Positions 10,283-22,991 of a stretch of DNA of 64,000 nucleotides are shown in pieces. A program made the translations under genes and the position numbers. The notes below the pieces were generated by a model that saw only the letters and a program-made list of their open reading frames with translations, was not told the origin of the DNA and searched no databases. The stretch's first letter is position 1; the number at the start of each line of letters is the position of its first letter. Source of the DNA: Bifiguratus adelaidae (lineage: Eukaryota > Mucoromycota > Endogonomycetes > Endogonales); contig MVBO01000001.1 in assembly GCA_002261195.1 (NCBI GenBank), positions 103,229-167,228 on the forward strand. The letters are read 5' to 3'.

Positions 10283-12545
10283 ATGCATCGCAAGAAGCCG
10301 TTCAGTAATAAGCAAAAGAAGAAGCAGTTGCAGGAGAGACGGGAGAGACGGGTGAGAAGGGCTGAACGATGTGAGTTATGTGCGCAGGTCAGGCATGAGA
10401 TTGACACAGCTATAGCCCATGCGCAGGCATCGGTCGAGGGTCATGTGGGGGTGTCCTTTGTACCGTCCGCTGGGTTGGATCGTATTGGTCTTGCCACAGG
10501 GCGGTGGACCTCTAACGACGACCATCCGGATGATGGGCCGAAGGAGGACGGGACCGAGGAGCGCACGTAAGCCTAAACTTTGCCACAGTGTGCAGCGTAT
10601 TCAAGCAAAGGGCAGACTGCGATCCATCTTTCGGAAATTGACGCAGGGCGAGATTGAACGGGCTCGGTTGCATAGTATCAAGCCATTCCATCGCTTACCT
10701 CAGGAGACGCTTGAGGTTTCGGTCTCCGATCTGTATACGCCATCCACGAGCATTCCTTTTCCGAAAAGACCGCCATGGTCACATACCATGAATAAGCAAG
10801 AGCTTGAAGATCAGGAACAAGCCTATTTCGAGGGATGGTTGAGTCGAGTGATGGAGGTCTTTGGGGACCGTGAGGATCTATCCTGGTTTGAATGCAATCT
10901 AGAAGTATGGCGACAATTGTGGAGGGTAGAAGAGATGAGTGATATGCTGCTGATCGTGGTGGATATCCGTCATCCTTTGTTGCATTTTCCACCTCACCTG
11001 TACAAGTACATTGTCAAGGAACTAAAGCGACCGGTCGTGGTGGTGTTCAACAAGGTCGATCTGGTGGCGAAGAATACGGAATTTGCGTGGAAAAAGTATT
11101 TTGAGGAGGTGTATCCCGAGATTACCACGGTCTCTTTCAGCTGTTATCCCCGCGATGAGCGACTGGTGGATGATACAAAGACATGTAGGTGCATATGGAA
11201 TGAGAATATGGGGATTGACGTGGACTTGTGTTAGACGTGTTGCGGGAACGACTCAAGAAACAACGCAAACGGCGATATTCTGCACAAGGTGTTGTTGCGA
11301 TTATTCGTGCGTGTCAGGCGACGGGCGTTGTCAAGGAAGGGGTCGATGTGGACTGGGAAGACTTGATACTGCGTTATGAACGGGAGGATGAACAGGAAGG
11401 AGAGGAATACCTCGAGGATCAGGAGGGAGAAGACGATGGGAGTGATAGCGAACCGGAAGGTGGGAAGGTCGATGCGCAGTATGCCATAGGACTCATGTCT
11501 ATTAGGTGACGAGTATATACCCCGACCAGAGGATGAGCACCCGCGACCTTCGCCGAACCAGGATTTTATCACTATTGGACTGATTGGTAAGGCGGGCAAG
11601 AGGTGGCTAAGCAGGTGATTCTTGGTTCAACGTCTCTTCTCAATAGGCCATCCAAATGTGGGCAAGAGTAGCTTGGTCAACAGCATCGTAGGACACACGA
11701 TTGCAAGCACGAGCAGAACACCCGGTAAGTTAAGCGCTTTGGAGGCTCTTAAAGAATACAATGCTTGATTGACACATTTCCATCCAAAGGTCATACCAAG
11801 CACTTTCAAACCATTTACATTGCTCCAAATGTTCGATTGTGTGATTCACCTGGTCTCGTCTTTCCGAGTCTACTCTCCAAGCCATTGCAGGTCGGGTTAC
11901 TTGAGCGTTGGCGTGAATTCTCTGTGTCTCATGGACGGCCCTCTCCTTAGATAATTACTGGACTATATCCGATCTCGCAGGTGCAGGAACCTTATTCTTC
12001 CATACGCTATCTAGTATGTCAGCAAATGGATGGTATAATCTGATGCCATTCTCAGCCGTTCGTTGTAGGCCAAACGGATACCGCTAGAAGACATTCTACG
12101 GCTGACACCACCGGTGGAGATTGAACAGATGGCGACCTATCAATGGTCAGCGTGGGATATACTGGAAGGCAAGTTGCGATCCGTCGACCTTAGTAATATG
12201 CTCATCTATTCTTTGCAGCCTATGCCATTCAGCGAGGTTTCTTTACATCGAGAACGGCGCGACCAGATGTATATCGAGGTATGTGTGCTTAATGACCATC
12301 TCAGCGTATCTCACATCCGCATAGCTGCCAATGCATTACTTCGGCTTACTTGCGACGGCCGCATCCTCCTCTCCTTTAAACCACCCGGTTTCTTCCATTC
12401 CACAAAATATGACCTTCTTTACGTCAAGGAACAAGACGCCCAAGTTGCCCAAGATCCCTGTGATAGCTCAGAATCAGATTCACAAGATACCCATGACTAT
12501 GTACATATTACAGGAGGTGCCTTTGAACTCCTGGCCGATGCTTGA
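10283..12545 (+). CDS. GNL1: GNL1/HSR1-type circularly permuted GTPase
   Basis: YlqF/YawG-family GTPase, relative of LSG1 and NOG2, implicated in ribosome-subunit maturation. The N-terminus MHRKKPFSNKQKKKQLQ matches the basic leader of GNL1. The G motifs occur in permuted order: NKVDL (G4), then GHPNVGKSSLVNSIVG (G1), TPGHTKHFQT (G2) and DSPGLVFPS (G3). Linker motifs ECNLEVWRQLWRVEEMSD and VDIRHPLLHFPPHLY, and C-terminal GLYPISQVQEPYSSIRYL and RPDVYRAANALLRL, are also GNL1-like. Ten exons (10283-10566, 10589-11184, 11235-11459, 11506-11586, 11647-11724, 11790-11890, 11951-12013, 12069-12168, 12219-12278, 12325-12545) give exactly 602 aa; the human protein is about 607. One junction implies a 22-nt intron (10567-10588) and another a GC-AG intron (12169-12218). 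Confidence 0.93.
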
Positions 12546-12645
12546 ATCGCCATTGTCTAAAATTGCCTACGTCATGCAAATTGAGGGTGGGAAAATTGTC
12601 ACATGCTGTCAAAGCGCTCTTACTTTTCTCTCACTTCTTCTTGTC

Positions 12646-14356
12646 ATGTTGGCTACTCGACTCCTCACACGCGCACGCTTACCTGCATTGACACGGGTGG
12701 GTGCTATTCCCTTTACCAGGTAAGACTTGCCTCTTTGTCCTGGTCAACCAACTATATGCTCATGTACTTTCAGGACCCTTTCCCAGTCGGTGACAGCGTT
12801 ACAAGAGAGCGGCTTGAGTGAGCAGGGACTCAACTCACTACACACGTTTACAGAGGAGGAGCAAATGTTGAGAGAAGCAGGTAGAGTGTTATGTGTCGTT
12901 AAAGTTGGATTTTGGGTTGACCTCCGATTTGCCGTAGTCTCACGATTCGCCGAGACCGAAATCAAGCCCAAAGTAATGCAAATGGACGAAACAGAGACTT
13001 TAGACAAGGATATATTAAAGGGACTTTTTGAGCAAGGTGTAAGTCACCAGGCATGCGTTGAGTTGTCAACATGTCGTTCTCAAGCGGATTTTTCTAGCTG
13101 ATGGGCATCGAAACGAGCGCAGACATGGGAGGCGCTGAGAGCTCATTCACTTCTGCTATTTTGGTGATTGAAGGCAAGTGGGGAAGAAATTGCTTCCGCC
13201 TAGCGATATTGACACATGTTATCACGTAGAGTTGGCAAAGATCGATCCCGCGATTTCTGTGGTCTGCGATGTCCAGGTGAGTGCGCTGTGAGATCGCATA
13301 CGTACTTGGCTGACTTGTGGCACCATAAGAATACACTCGTCAACACCTTGTTCAGAAAGTATGCCAACGAGGAAATTCAGGCGAAATATCTGCCGCAACT
13401 GGCTACGGATAAAGTAAGTGACAATGAAAGGCTTTCATTTCCCGTTTGCTCACACATAGCAAGGTTGGCTGCTTTTGTTTGTCAGAGGCTGGGTCTGGAT
13501 CGGATGCCTTTGCTCTGCAAACCAGAGCCGAAAAGAAGGGTGATCACTATGTCATTAATGGCTCCAAGATGTGGATCACAAATTCCAAGGAAGCCGAAAT
13601 CTTTTTGGTCTTTGCCAATGTGTAAGTGTGTACGAGATACTCCCCGTAGCTCGACGCTCATTTCGCACCTGCTAGTGATCCCTCAAAGGGCTACAAGGGC
13701 ATCACATGCTTTGTCGTAGAGAAAGATATGGGTGTTCAAATCGCAAAGAAGGAGACGAAACTCGGTATCCGCGCCTCGTCAACATGCACACTCAATTTTG
13801 ACGACGTCAAAGTACCTGCATCCAATGTCTTGGGTGAAGTCGGCAAAGGTTACAAGTATGCCATTGAGATCCTCAATGAAGGACGTATTGGTATCGCTGC
13901 GCAAATGATCGGCGCAGCACAAGGAGCATTTGATGTAGCTTTGCCCTACCTGATGCAACGCAAGCAGTTTGGTCAAGCCATTGGTACCTTCCAAGGCCTT
14001 CAACATCAATATGCGCAAGTGTATACGGAAATTGAGGCCGCACGCCTCCTCACGTACAACGCAGCGCGCCTAAAAGAGGAAGGAAAGAGCTTCATCAAGG
14101 AAGCTGCCATGGCCAAATTATACAGCTCTCAGGTTGCTGAAAAGGCCGCCAGCAAGGCCATAGAATGGATGGGTGGAATTGGCTTCACTAGAGGTAGGTG
14201 GCTGCTTGTTCACCACTGTGGAGAGGCTGACAAAGCTCTATAGAAACTGGTGTGGAGAAATTCTATCGTGATGCCAAGATTGGTGCCATCTACGAGGGCA
14301 CTAGCAACATTCAATTGCAAACCATCGCCAAGCTATTGTCTGATCAATACAAATAA
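12646..14356 (+). CDS. ACADSB: Short/branched-chain acyl-CoA dehydrogenase, mitochondrial
   Basis: FAD enzyme that oxidises 2-methylbutyryl-CoA and short acyl-CoAs in isoleucine and fatty-acid breakdown. The start ATG at 12646 gives a mitochondrial presequence ([19 protein letters not shown]). Spliced exons then give [56 protein letters not shown] (FAD/substrate loop), [61 protein letters not shown]-like ([12 protein letters not shown]) and [15 protein letters not shown]. The Glu of YEGTSNIQ is the catalytic base in this subgroup. Exon 1 ends at 12719 and exon 2 is 12774-12880; later introns are of the usual size. The C-terminal YK-stop at 14354-14356 fits the family. All expected motifs are intact. 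Confidence 0.93.
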
Positions 14357-15280
14357 GTCTCCTAGCTCTAGACCTAGGTCTGATGCCAAGGCCAATATTC
14401 TTGCATACACTCAGTTCTCTGGGACGCGCATGCGGCAACCCTGCCTGTACTCGTACTTGAATCAATAGACTTTATGAATTTCATCCCTTAATGGCCGTGA
14501 TAATGATTTTTCTGCATCAAGCTTTGCGAACAGGGAAGAATTTAGACTTGCCAGGGACTGGTTTATCGGCCCATAACCATTTATGGTAGTGCTTAAATGC
14601 GCGGGAATTGCACCTTTGTTCCGACTCAATATCACTCACCATTGTCCTTTTTGTGTTTGTTATTATTACATTGCAGTGTACTCCTCATCGCTGGACTGGT
14701 ACTGAGCCTACTGTCAGACTTCAAGTAGCTAGGTTCCAATGGAAAGGATGGCAGTTTGTAGCGGACTAGGACAGTCTCCTTAGGGCCAAGGCAGCAATGT
14801 TGAAGCATTGACTTGCCTAATAGGTAATGAGGAGCTACCAATCATTGATTTGTTAGCTGGAGTGAGTCTACAAGCCAGATCAAACAGAATAAGCCCGTGC
14901 GTCATGACCCTGTCCGTTACTATCAAATTCCGGGCTTAATGCCTGTATCTCCGCAACTATATTGATTAGGAATTATTCTATTCTCTGCGATGACCATAGG
15001 GCTGGACGTGTTCGAGTATCCACATTCGACATTATGATGAGCATTATGGTGGCGGGGACAGACAGCAGATGAAAAGCTGCTTGTGCCTAGTTTTTGTTAC
15101 TGAGGTAGATTGCAGGACACTTTCATGCGAAGGAAACTTTGCGGAGGGCCCTATCCATCATGGAATGCAGAGTAGCTTACTATACCCAGTTGGTGCAATA
15201 AACCCGCTTCAGTCTTGTATTTCAAGGTTGAGATCGTAGTCACTTATAAGGGCTCTGATCCATACGCTTGTTGCCAATTC
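14357..15280. other. Gene-free spacer
   Basis: Between the acyl-CoA dehydrogenase stop and the sulfhydrylase remnant no frame longer than about 70 codons occurs and none resembles a known family. It may hold the 3' UTR of the dehydrogenase and the dead promoter of the remnant. No repeat or RNA gene was recognised. Confidence 0.4.
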
Positions 15281-16880
<1,600 letters not shown>

Positions 16881-17024
16881 CATCCATATCAGAACAACGT
16901 AGAATGGTCGAACCATGCCTCTTGCTTCACGGCTTCGAGAAGACGTAAACGCAAGAGCTATCTCATGACGTTGGCTTTTGACTTGGTATTGTATTCTATC
17001 CTGTATGACGTCCCATAAACGATT

Positions 17025-18574
17025 CTATATATATTTTCCGTCCTTGAGCTCGTAGACTAACCCAGCTAGTCCATACCGGACACCCCAACCAATGAAACTT
17101 CCAATCATTTGAATGATCATAATGTAAAGTGTGACCTTGTCTTCACGCATACTGCCAAATCGCACCAAGATGAGATTGATGAGTGTGAAATTGTTGCAAG
17201 AGAGGGGTTTCCCGTTTTGACCGCGGTTGATTTTGACCAGCCCTAATGCCTCGTATATGTTTAGGACAACCTTACCCAGCGGCTTGACCTTGTCGAGTCT
17301 CTCCGACGTGTCTCTTCCATTTTCGGTGCGTGCCTGCAGAGGTGCGAATGAAGCAACCAGTTTCCCAGTATCGGCATCTAGTTTGGGCATGCGATGGCGT
17401 GGACAAGGCACCAGTCCAAACAATTGTGGGGCCGAGTAGATGAAATTGAATATTTGAGGGAGGAAGAAGAGCAAAAGGGTTTTGCTAAAATGACCGAGGA
17501 TACCAACGACTGCAAAAGTCATGCCTGCAAAGTAGCAATAGGTATCACCGACGAAGACGCGAGCAGGAAACCAATTGTGCCAAAGTAGCGCAAATGTGAC
17601 GCCAATGAATGGGAGCATGAAATATAGACTGAATCGGTGCGCTTCGACCGTGCGTGGATCGTCCGACGACAAAAAGAGGGAATCGTTAATGGCAACGGTG
17701 ATTGCAATGATGAGTGATTGTCCGGCCTCGATGCCGTTGATACCAGCAAGGATGTTTATGCTGTTTGTGCAGAACACGGACAAAAGCATCATGTACACAT
17801 AGTAGAGAGGACCTAATGACCACGGGTTAATCGGCAATCGCATGATAAAGCACGTCAGCCTACCGAGATCTACCACATTGCCGAAAATACTCCGTAGTCC
17901 CTTTGGCACCACAATATCCGTTGCGCCGAAATTCACATAATACACCATGAGCAAGGGGATGGAAGCGATGATTGGAAGTGGAAGCTTGTATCGCCAGCGA
18001 ATATCAAAAACGTCATCCGCAAAACCTAGCAACACCATTGATTGTAGGGATAGAAGTGCAGATAAGATCTCTCCTAGCTTTACATCAGATCAGTAACGAA
18101 TCAGTGTATTAAAGCCTGATTCCACATACCCTCCACCAAGGAAAAATGCCATCTAGGTTCTCCATACTACGGTGTTGCACGTGAGGATCTCCACTATGCC
18201 ACCAAGCGACAAAAGGAAAGGGTATAAAGATAAAGAGAGCGATCAGATATACGAGCGCAGCAATCAGTCCCATCGTTTCAGGACTACAAAAGGCCAGTGT
18301 TCATCAATAGCAACAATGTATCATTACAAACTTACATGACTTTGCGATCCTTCTTGAGCACGTCAACACCAGTGATGCGCGCTGACAAGAAGACCCCCTT
18401 CAGCATAGGGATAAGAAGCCAGGCCACAACGGTCGCAATGACTGAGAAACCGAGACTGACTGTGAGTGAGTCATGAGCGGTCTGTATAATGACAGCAACA
18501 GCGGACGCAGTGAGCGCTCCGAGCAGTGTCAAAGTCACTGTAGAGGGCGACCGCAGATCGTTGCCATTCTCCAT
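17025..18574 (-). CDS. ALG7: UDP-GlcNAc:dolichyl-phosphate GlcNAc-1-phosphate transferase
   Basis: First enzyme of dolichol-linked oligosaccharide synthesis for N-glycosylation, an ER polytopic membrane protein and the target of tunicamycin. Exons 18336-18574, 18130-18283 and 17025-18077 give 481 aa, with two 52-nt introns. Family motifs: ARITGVDVLKKDRKVIPETMG (cytoplasmic substrate loop), MLLGFADDVFDIRWRYK-type motif (VLLGFADDVFD, the catalytic Asp pair), NSINILAGINGIEAGQS, FPARVFVGDTYCYFAGM and PQLFGLVPCPRHRMPKL. The start ATG at 18574 was chosen because it gives a short N-terminus ahead of the first transmembrane helix. The gene shares a roughly 460-bp divergent promoter region with the next gene on the plus strand. 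Nothing is missing. Confidence 0.95.
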
Positions 18575-19036
18575 GCCTCGAAGGTCGAAGCCAAACCAAG
18601 AATGGAAATGCCACGTTGCACGTTTTGCGCAGCCAATGAAAGTCAATGGATTGAGTCTGGTCAATCGATGTAACGAGGGTCATGACGAGACCTAGGGAGG
18701 CGAGCCCAGCCCTGTCATACTAGCTTCGCTTTTGGCGTACCTGGCTGTAGGTAACACAATGGCTCCGCCTCGAGTTATCGTCTTTCGTCTCCAGAATCGG
18801 CTTCGCTCTTGTAGTGAGTCGTGGCATTAGCCTTCAAATTTACTGGTTCCGCGTGTATTCGTGCGCGCGACTGTCTGTCAAAGAAGCACACCAATGCACC
18901 CTAGTCAACCAATTCACGATTCACAATCAATAAACGTCAATTGACGGAATTTGATTTGCTCTCTTTGTCCAACGCGTCGTCAAATGCTGAACTGCAGACT
19001 TGAAGCATGCCTATAACCGTGCATTCCCCATGAAAC

Positions 19037-20826
19037 ATGTCCGACAAGGTTTGTATTGTATCAACTACTCAACCAAAGGCTTATCATGTACTTTATGGCA
19101 GGCAAGCACACCAAACGGGCAGCAGCCTCGACATTCCGGCGTACCACCTGGAACGTCATTTCGGCCCATTGAGCCCAGGCCCGACAGAAGCGCCTCGCAT
19201 ACTACGAGCGGTGCTGTCGCTTCTGCTACGCCTACGAATGGGGACCCGTTGTCCCTCTCTTATCCCTCCGATACGTCCACCATTGTTTCGCCGACGCCGG
19301 GTGCCTATGGCGGCGCAGCAGGTAGTGACCTTGGCTTTCAACGGCAGGCAACGGCACATAGATCAATCAATGCCGCGTTGGCGAATATCTACACGGTAGC
19401 AGGCCTTCCGTTTACCGATGCGAATATGCGCTTGTCAGAGTTTCTGGAAAAGTCAAAGCTGGAAGGCTACTACTTTGCTCTACAAGACGCAGGCGTCGGT
19501 GATGGGGACCTTGGACAATTAATCCAACTTGGCGATGAAGAGATCAAAGAACTGACCAGTACGGTGAATATGAAACCTTTCCATGCCTTAGTATTCCGCA
19601 ACCAGCTGCGGCAACTCAAAGAAAACCGCACTGTGACGGATAGCCGGCTCGGCGCGCACACCGAAACCCAGATACCACGTCGCAGACCGATGTCTCCCTC
19701 TTTTGATGACCGGGTCACGAAAGCCCCCAATCAAGACGAGGGCGATACTCCCATGAAAGAGTTGAAACGTTTGATGCAAGCTCCCTTTCTCGAACACCAT
19801 CGTGCTGCCTTAGTGCATTCGATATCGCTTCCAAACCGGTTGAATGGTTCATATGTATCGGAGAATTGCACTTTTGAAGAATCCTCAAAAGAGGCCGTTC
19901 TTGGGCCACCATCTGCGAATTCAGATGATGACGATATCGATGGTATGGACGATGAAGATTCCATGCGTGTACGTCTGGCTACGCCGGAACCTCCTGAGGG
20001 CATGTCACCGGATCGGTATGCCAAATTGGGGGAAATGTCCATGATCTACGGCAAAAATGCCAAGCGGTCGCTGACCGTTTATGAGGCGTCCATCAACAAA
20101 GCCTCCTTGTCGCTGGTCCTTGAAGATCCGAATCGTCTTCTCAATCGCAGCAAGTTATTCGATGACGCCAAGGCCCTTGTCATGGCATCAGGCTTTAAAT
20201 ACAAGCGAGGCACATCTCGCTCCAAATTGAATCCCACAGCCCGGAAAAGGGGGGTACGTCTTTCGAAGAGCGAGATAACGCAACGTCGGTCAGAAAATGC
20301 GCAACAACAATCACAAATTCGACAGCAACAGATTCAACAACTGGCGGAAAAGAAACAAATAGCGCACGAAAATAGACAGGCAGCGTTGGCGCTCCTCCGC
20401 ATTCGTTCCATCGAAGGTGATATGGACAGTGTACGGCGGGCGCAGAGAGAGGCGGACAAGTTCAATGCATTGGAAAATGAGTTGGGGAAGCAAATATCCG
20501 AACTTCGACAGAAGGAGCGCAAACATCAATGGTATGAGCAACGTAAGATGGCGCGCGAAGCCTCATCTGCCTCAGCGGCATCTGACACTTCCAATCGGAC
20601 GACTCCTGACCCCGATCGACAGCTGGGGCCAACCTCACCTTCTAAAGCAAACGATGATACCCAAGCCCAACGTTCACCCGAGATCGCCGGCCCTGAACAC
20701 TCTCCGACAACATCTAATCTCACTTCGCAGGGATCTTTCGAAGCTGGAAGCACGTCTGGCACTGTTTCGACAATCGATCCGAGGGGTTCTGCCTCACCAA
20801 AGGAGCAACCCTCCACGTCTCAGTAG
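19037..20826 (+). CDS. NAB-type (SAM-like) N-terminal domain protein with coiled coil
   Basis: The start ATG at 19037 (MSDK) is joined across a 53-nt intron (19049-19101) to one long exon 19102-20826, giving about 578 aa. Residues about 110-178 (MRLSEFLEKSKLEGYYFAL ... MKPFHALVFRNQLRQLKE) have the helical pattern of the NAB co-repressor conserved region 1, a SAM-like fold. An acidic DDDDIDGMDDED patch and the block MSPDRYAKLGEMSMIYGKNAK follow. Then come YEASINKASLSLVLEDP and a basic KYKRGTSRSKLNPTARKR block, a Gln/Glu/Arg coiled coil at about residues 398-491, and a Ser/Thr/Pro tail. The animal NAB proteins bind EGR-type zinc fingers. Whether the fungal protein is a transcriptional co-regulator is inference; a general SAM-domain adaptor is the alternative. 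Confidence 0.75.
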
Positions 20827-21316
20827 GATCCCGTCCGTGGTCATCTATGCTGTTCCTTGGGTCGGCCTCTTTTGACCCTTTGGGCATCCTCCTGCCATCT
20901 ACCAACCGACTTGTATTTCGTGTTTTCCGCTTGCCACAAACTTGCATGTGCTGGGCGAAAGAGGGATTCTTACCGATGACCCACACTGAAGGCGTTGCAG
21001 CAAAACGCCTCCTAACGGGGTCTATTAATCCATGTACATGGATAGAGCAAATTAGTGTATGACATCGCTACATGTGCGGATAACCTTATTCATAGAGCAT
21101 CAGTTGTTGTAAATTGTACTTTTCATGTCACCCTCTATACATTCCAACCACCAGGTGATCTTGTACCGATGGAGAGACATTCAGCCTTGGTAAAAAAAGT
21201 TTCGTATTACGGATAACAAATTACAATTATCGAATCAGCCGTGTTCAGATACACATGAACAAGGAAGAATTTCGACAGTGTGGAAAAGTTTCAAGCGAAC
21301 CAGACGGGCTTCCAAG
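20827..21316. other. Convergent 3' spacer
   Basis: Lies between the stop of the NAB-like gene and the stop of the G-alpha gene. It holds no protein-like frame. It is presumably the two 3' UTRs; no hairpin or repeat stood out. Confidence 0.4.
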
Positions 21317-22642
21317 CTATAGAATTCCCGAGTCTTTCAAAGCGTTCTGTAAAATCGTTTCCTTCACGGCGGCAAACACTAGTCTAAACGGACAGATGAG
21401 CAAGCGTGGCAATGCTGCATACCGTGTTCACTTACCGTATGTTGGACGTATCGGTTGCTTGTGTGAGACTTAAAATGAGTATGAGCAACAGCGTTCGGGG
21501 CATTTGATGATGCACTTACTGAGGATAGATGTTGAGTTTGGCGCGATTTGTTTGGTTAAATCGCCACAATATGTACTTTGCTGCCTTATTCACATCCAGT
21601 CCACCACCATAATCCGGGAAATATCGTTGCAGAGGAACTTTTGGAAGTTTTGCTTTGAATAGATCAACCTTGTTCAAGAATAGGATGATGGATGTGCGCA
21701 GGAACCAGCGTGAGTTGATGACCGATTCGAAGAGAATCAGGGATTCGAGCATTCGGTTTTGGCCAGATTCCTCCAATAGCACTTGATCGTATTCGCTCAA
21801 GGCAACGCAAAAAATGATGGATGTGACGCTCTCAAAGCAATGAATCCACTTTTTCCTCTCCGACCTCTGCCCGCCTACATCAAACATGCTAGTATTGACT
21901 GAGTTACAAATGAAGCAACGAGCAAAATCTGCAAGACTCACTGTATACTCAATTGTCCCATGTTGAACCTGGTTTCTGATATACCCGTGCTCTTGAGACG
22001 CGCCCTTAGTACGTCAGCTTCGTTAGGGATATAGTTTGGACTGCCTATTCGTTTGGCTTCGTTGAAAAAATATTCCGCAGAGTCCATCATGTAGAAAGCC
22101 GAACCGGCAAGTTCAAGCACCGTTGGTACTACGGGATCGTGGTAAACACTTTGAATGGCTTGTACAAGTGAGGTAGGTAATGGTATGTTGGGGTCGGATG
22201 TGATGGTGGTGCTGGTGATCAATTGTCCATTGCGCTACGTAATTGCATGGTTACACATGCCCCTGCGTTTCCTTGGAGAAACTCACCTGATTCTCTTCCT
22301 TGACGAAGCCATCGCTGAACTTGTCCACTGCCGCAACTAAGCTCTGAGCAGCCTCAAGCAAGTTTTTGTACACCGTGAGACGCCATGTTAGCAGTTCGTC
22401 TCGCGTGTATCCGTTTTGATGTATAATCTTCATTTGTTTGACGATTGTTGACTTGCCAGACTCTCCAGAGCCTATGCAAACATTGAGACCTCATCAAAGA
22501 TGGCTGACATGATCCAACACATACCTAGCAATAGAATCTTGCACTCCTTGCGAAACTTCTTTGCATCCTCCTCAATCGACTTGTCAATCTGATGTGACCT
22601 CTGCCGGCCCTCCTTGTCCTCCACAGAGTTGCAAAGACCCAT
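21317..22642 (-). CDS. Heterotrimeric G-protein alpha subunit
   Basis: Membrane-anchored GTPase coupling receptors to cAMP or MAP-kinase signalling. Six exons (22525-22642, 22287-22471, 21942-22234, 21520-21888, 21436-21468, 21317-21383) sum to exactly 354 aa. The N-terminus MGLCNS carries Gly2 for myristoylation and Cys4 for palmitoylation. Nucleotide-binding motifs are intact: GSGESGKST (P-loop), RLKSTGISE (switch I; the Thr-Gly is typical, with an Arg in the family position), [17 protein letters not shown] (switch II with catalytic Gln), FLNKVDLF (NKxD) and [10 protein letters not shown] (the TCAT-like motif reads TQAT). The C-terminal tail LKDSGIL lacks the Cys four residues from the end that marks Gi-like fungal group I, so this is a group II/III type. 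Introns are 51-53 nt. Confidence 0.95.
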
Positions 22643-22991
22643 TGTCTATACAAACCACTGCAGAGTATCAAGTTGCGATATAGGAAGAAGGTAAACTTGC
22701 TACTCCAACAATTGGTCGATTTGCGCGCAGTGCAAAAACTTGCACTCACGGTTTACTTCCGCCGGTCACACCAGTCAATGGGTCGACGTGATGGTGGCCT
22801 TATGAATAAGGTTGTCAACTAGACAGCAGTGACAGCAGTGTCTAGACTGTTGCTTCAAGTACAAGGTTGCAGAAGATGAGGAGAGAAAGAGAGCGAGAGA
22901 GAGAGAGAGAGAGACAATGACACGCAATTGGCACAATATGTCAAACCGCCATAGAAACCAGGGTTAGGGATGCACGGGCATTTTTATTCCT
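22643..22991. promoter_or_regulatory. G-alpha upstream region with a GA microsatellite
   Basis: A 349-bp spacer between two minus-strand genes, so it must hold the RhoGAP 3' end and the G-alpha promoter. A nearly pure GA tract runs from about 22879 to 22914, CT-rich on the G-alpha coding strand. That resembles the pyrimidine blocks near fungal start sites. No other element was recognised. Confidence 0.45.

Noticed and set aside
22879-22914. GA tract as a transposon end or telomere-like repeat
   Set aside because: Simple dinucleotide run without flanking duplications or inverted ends.
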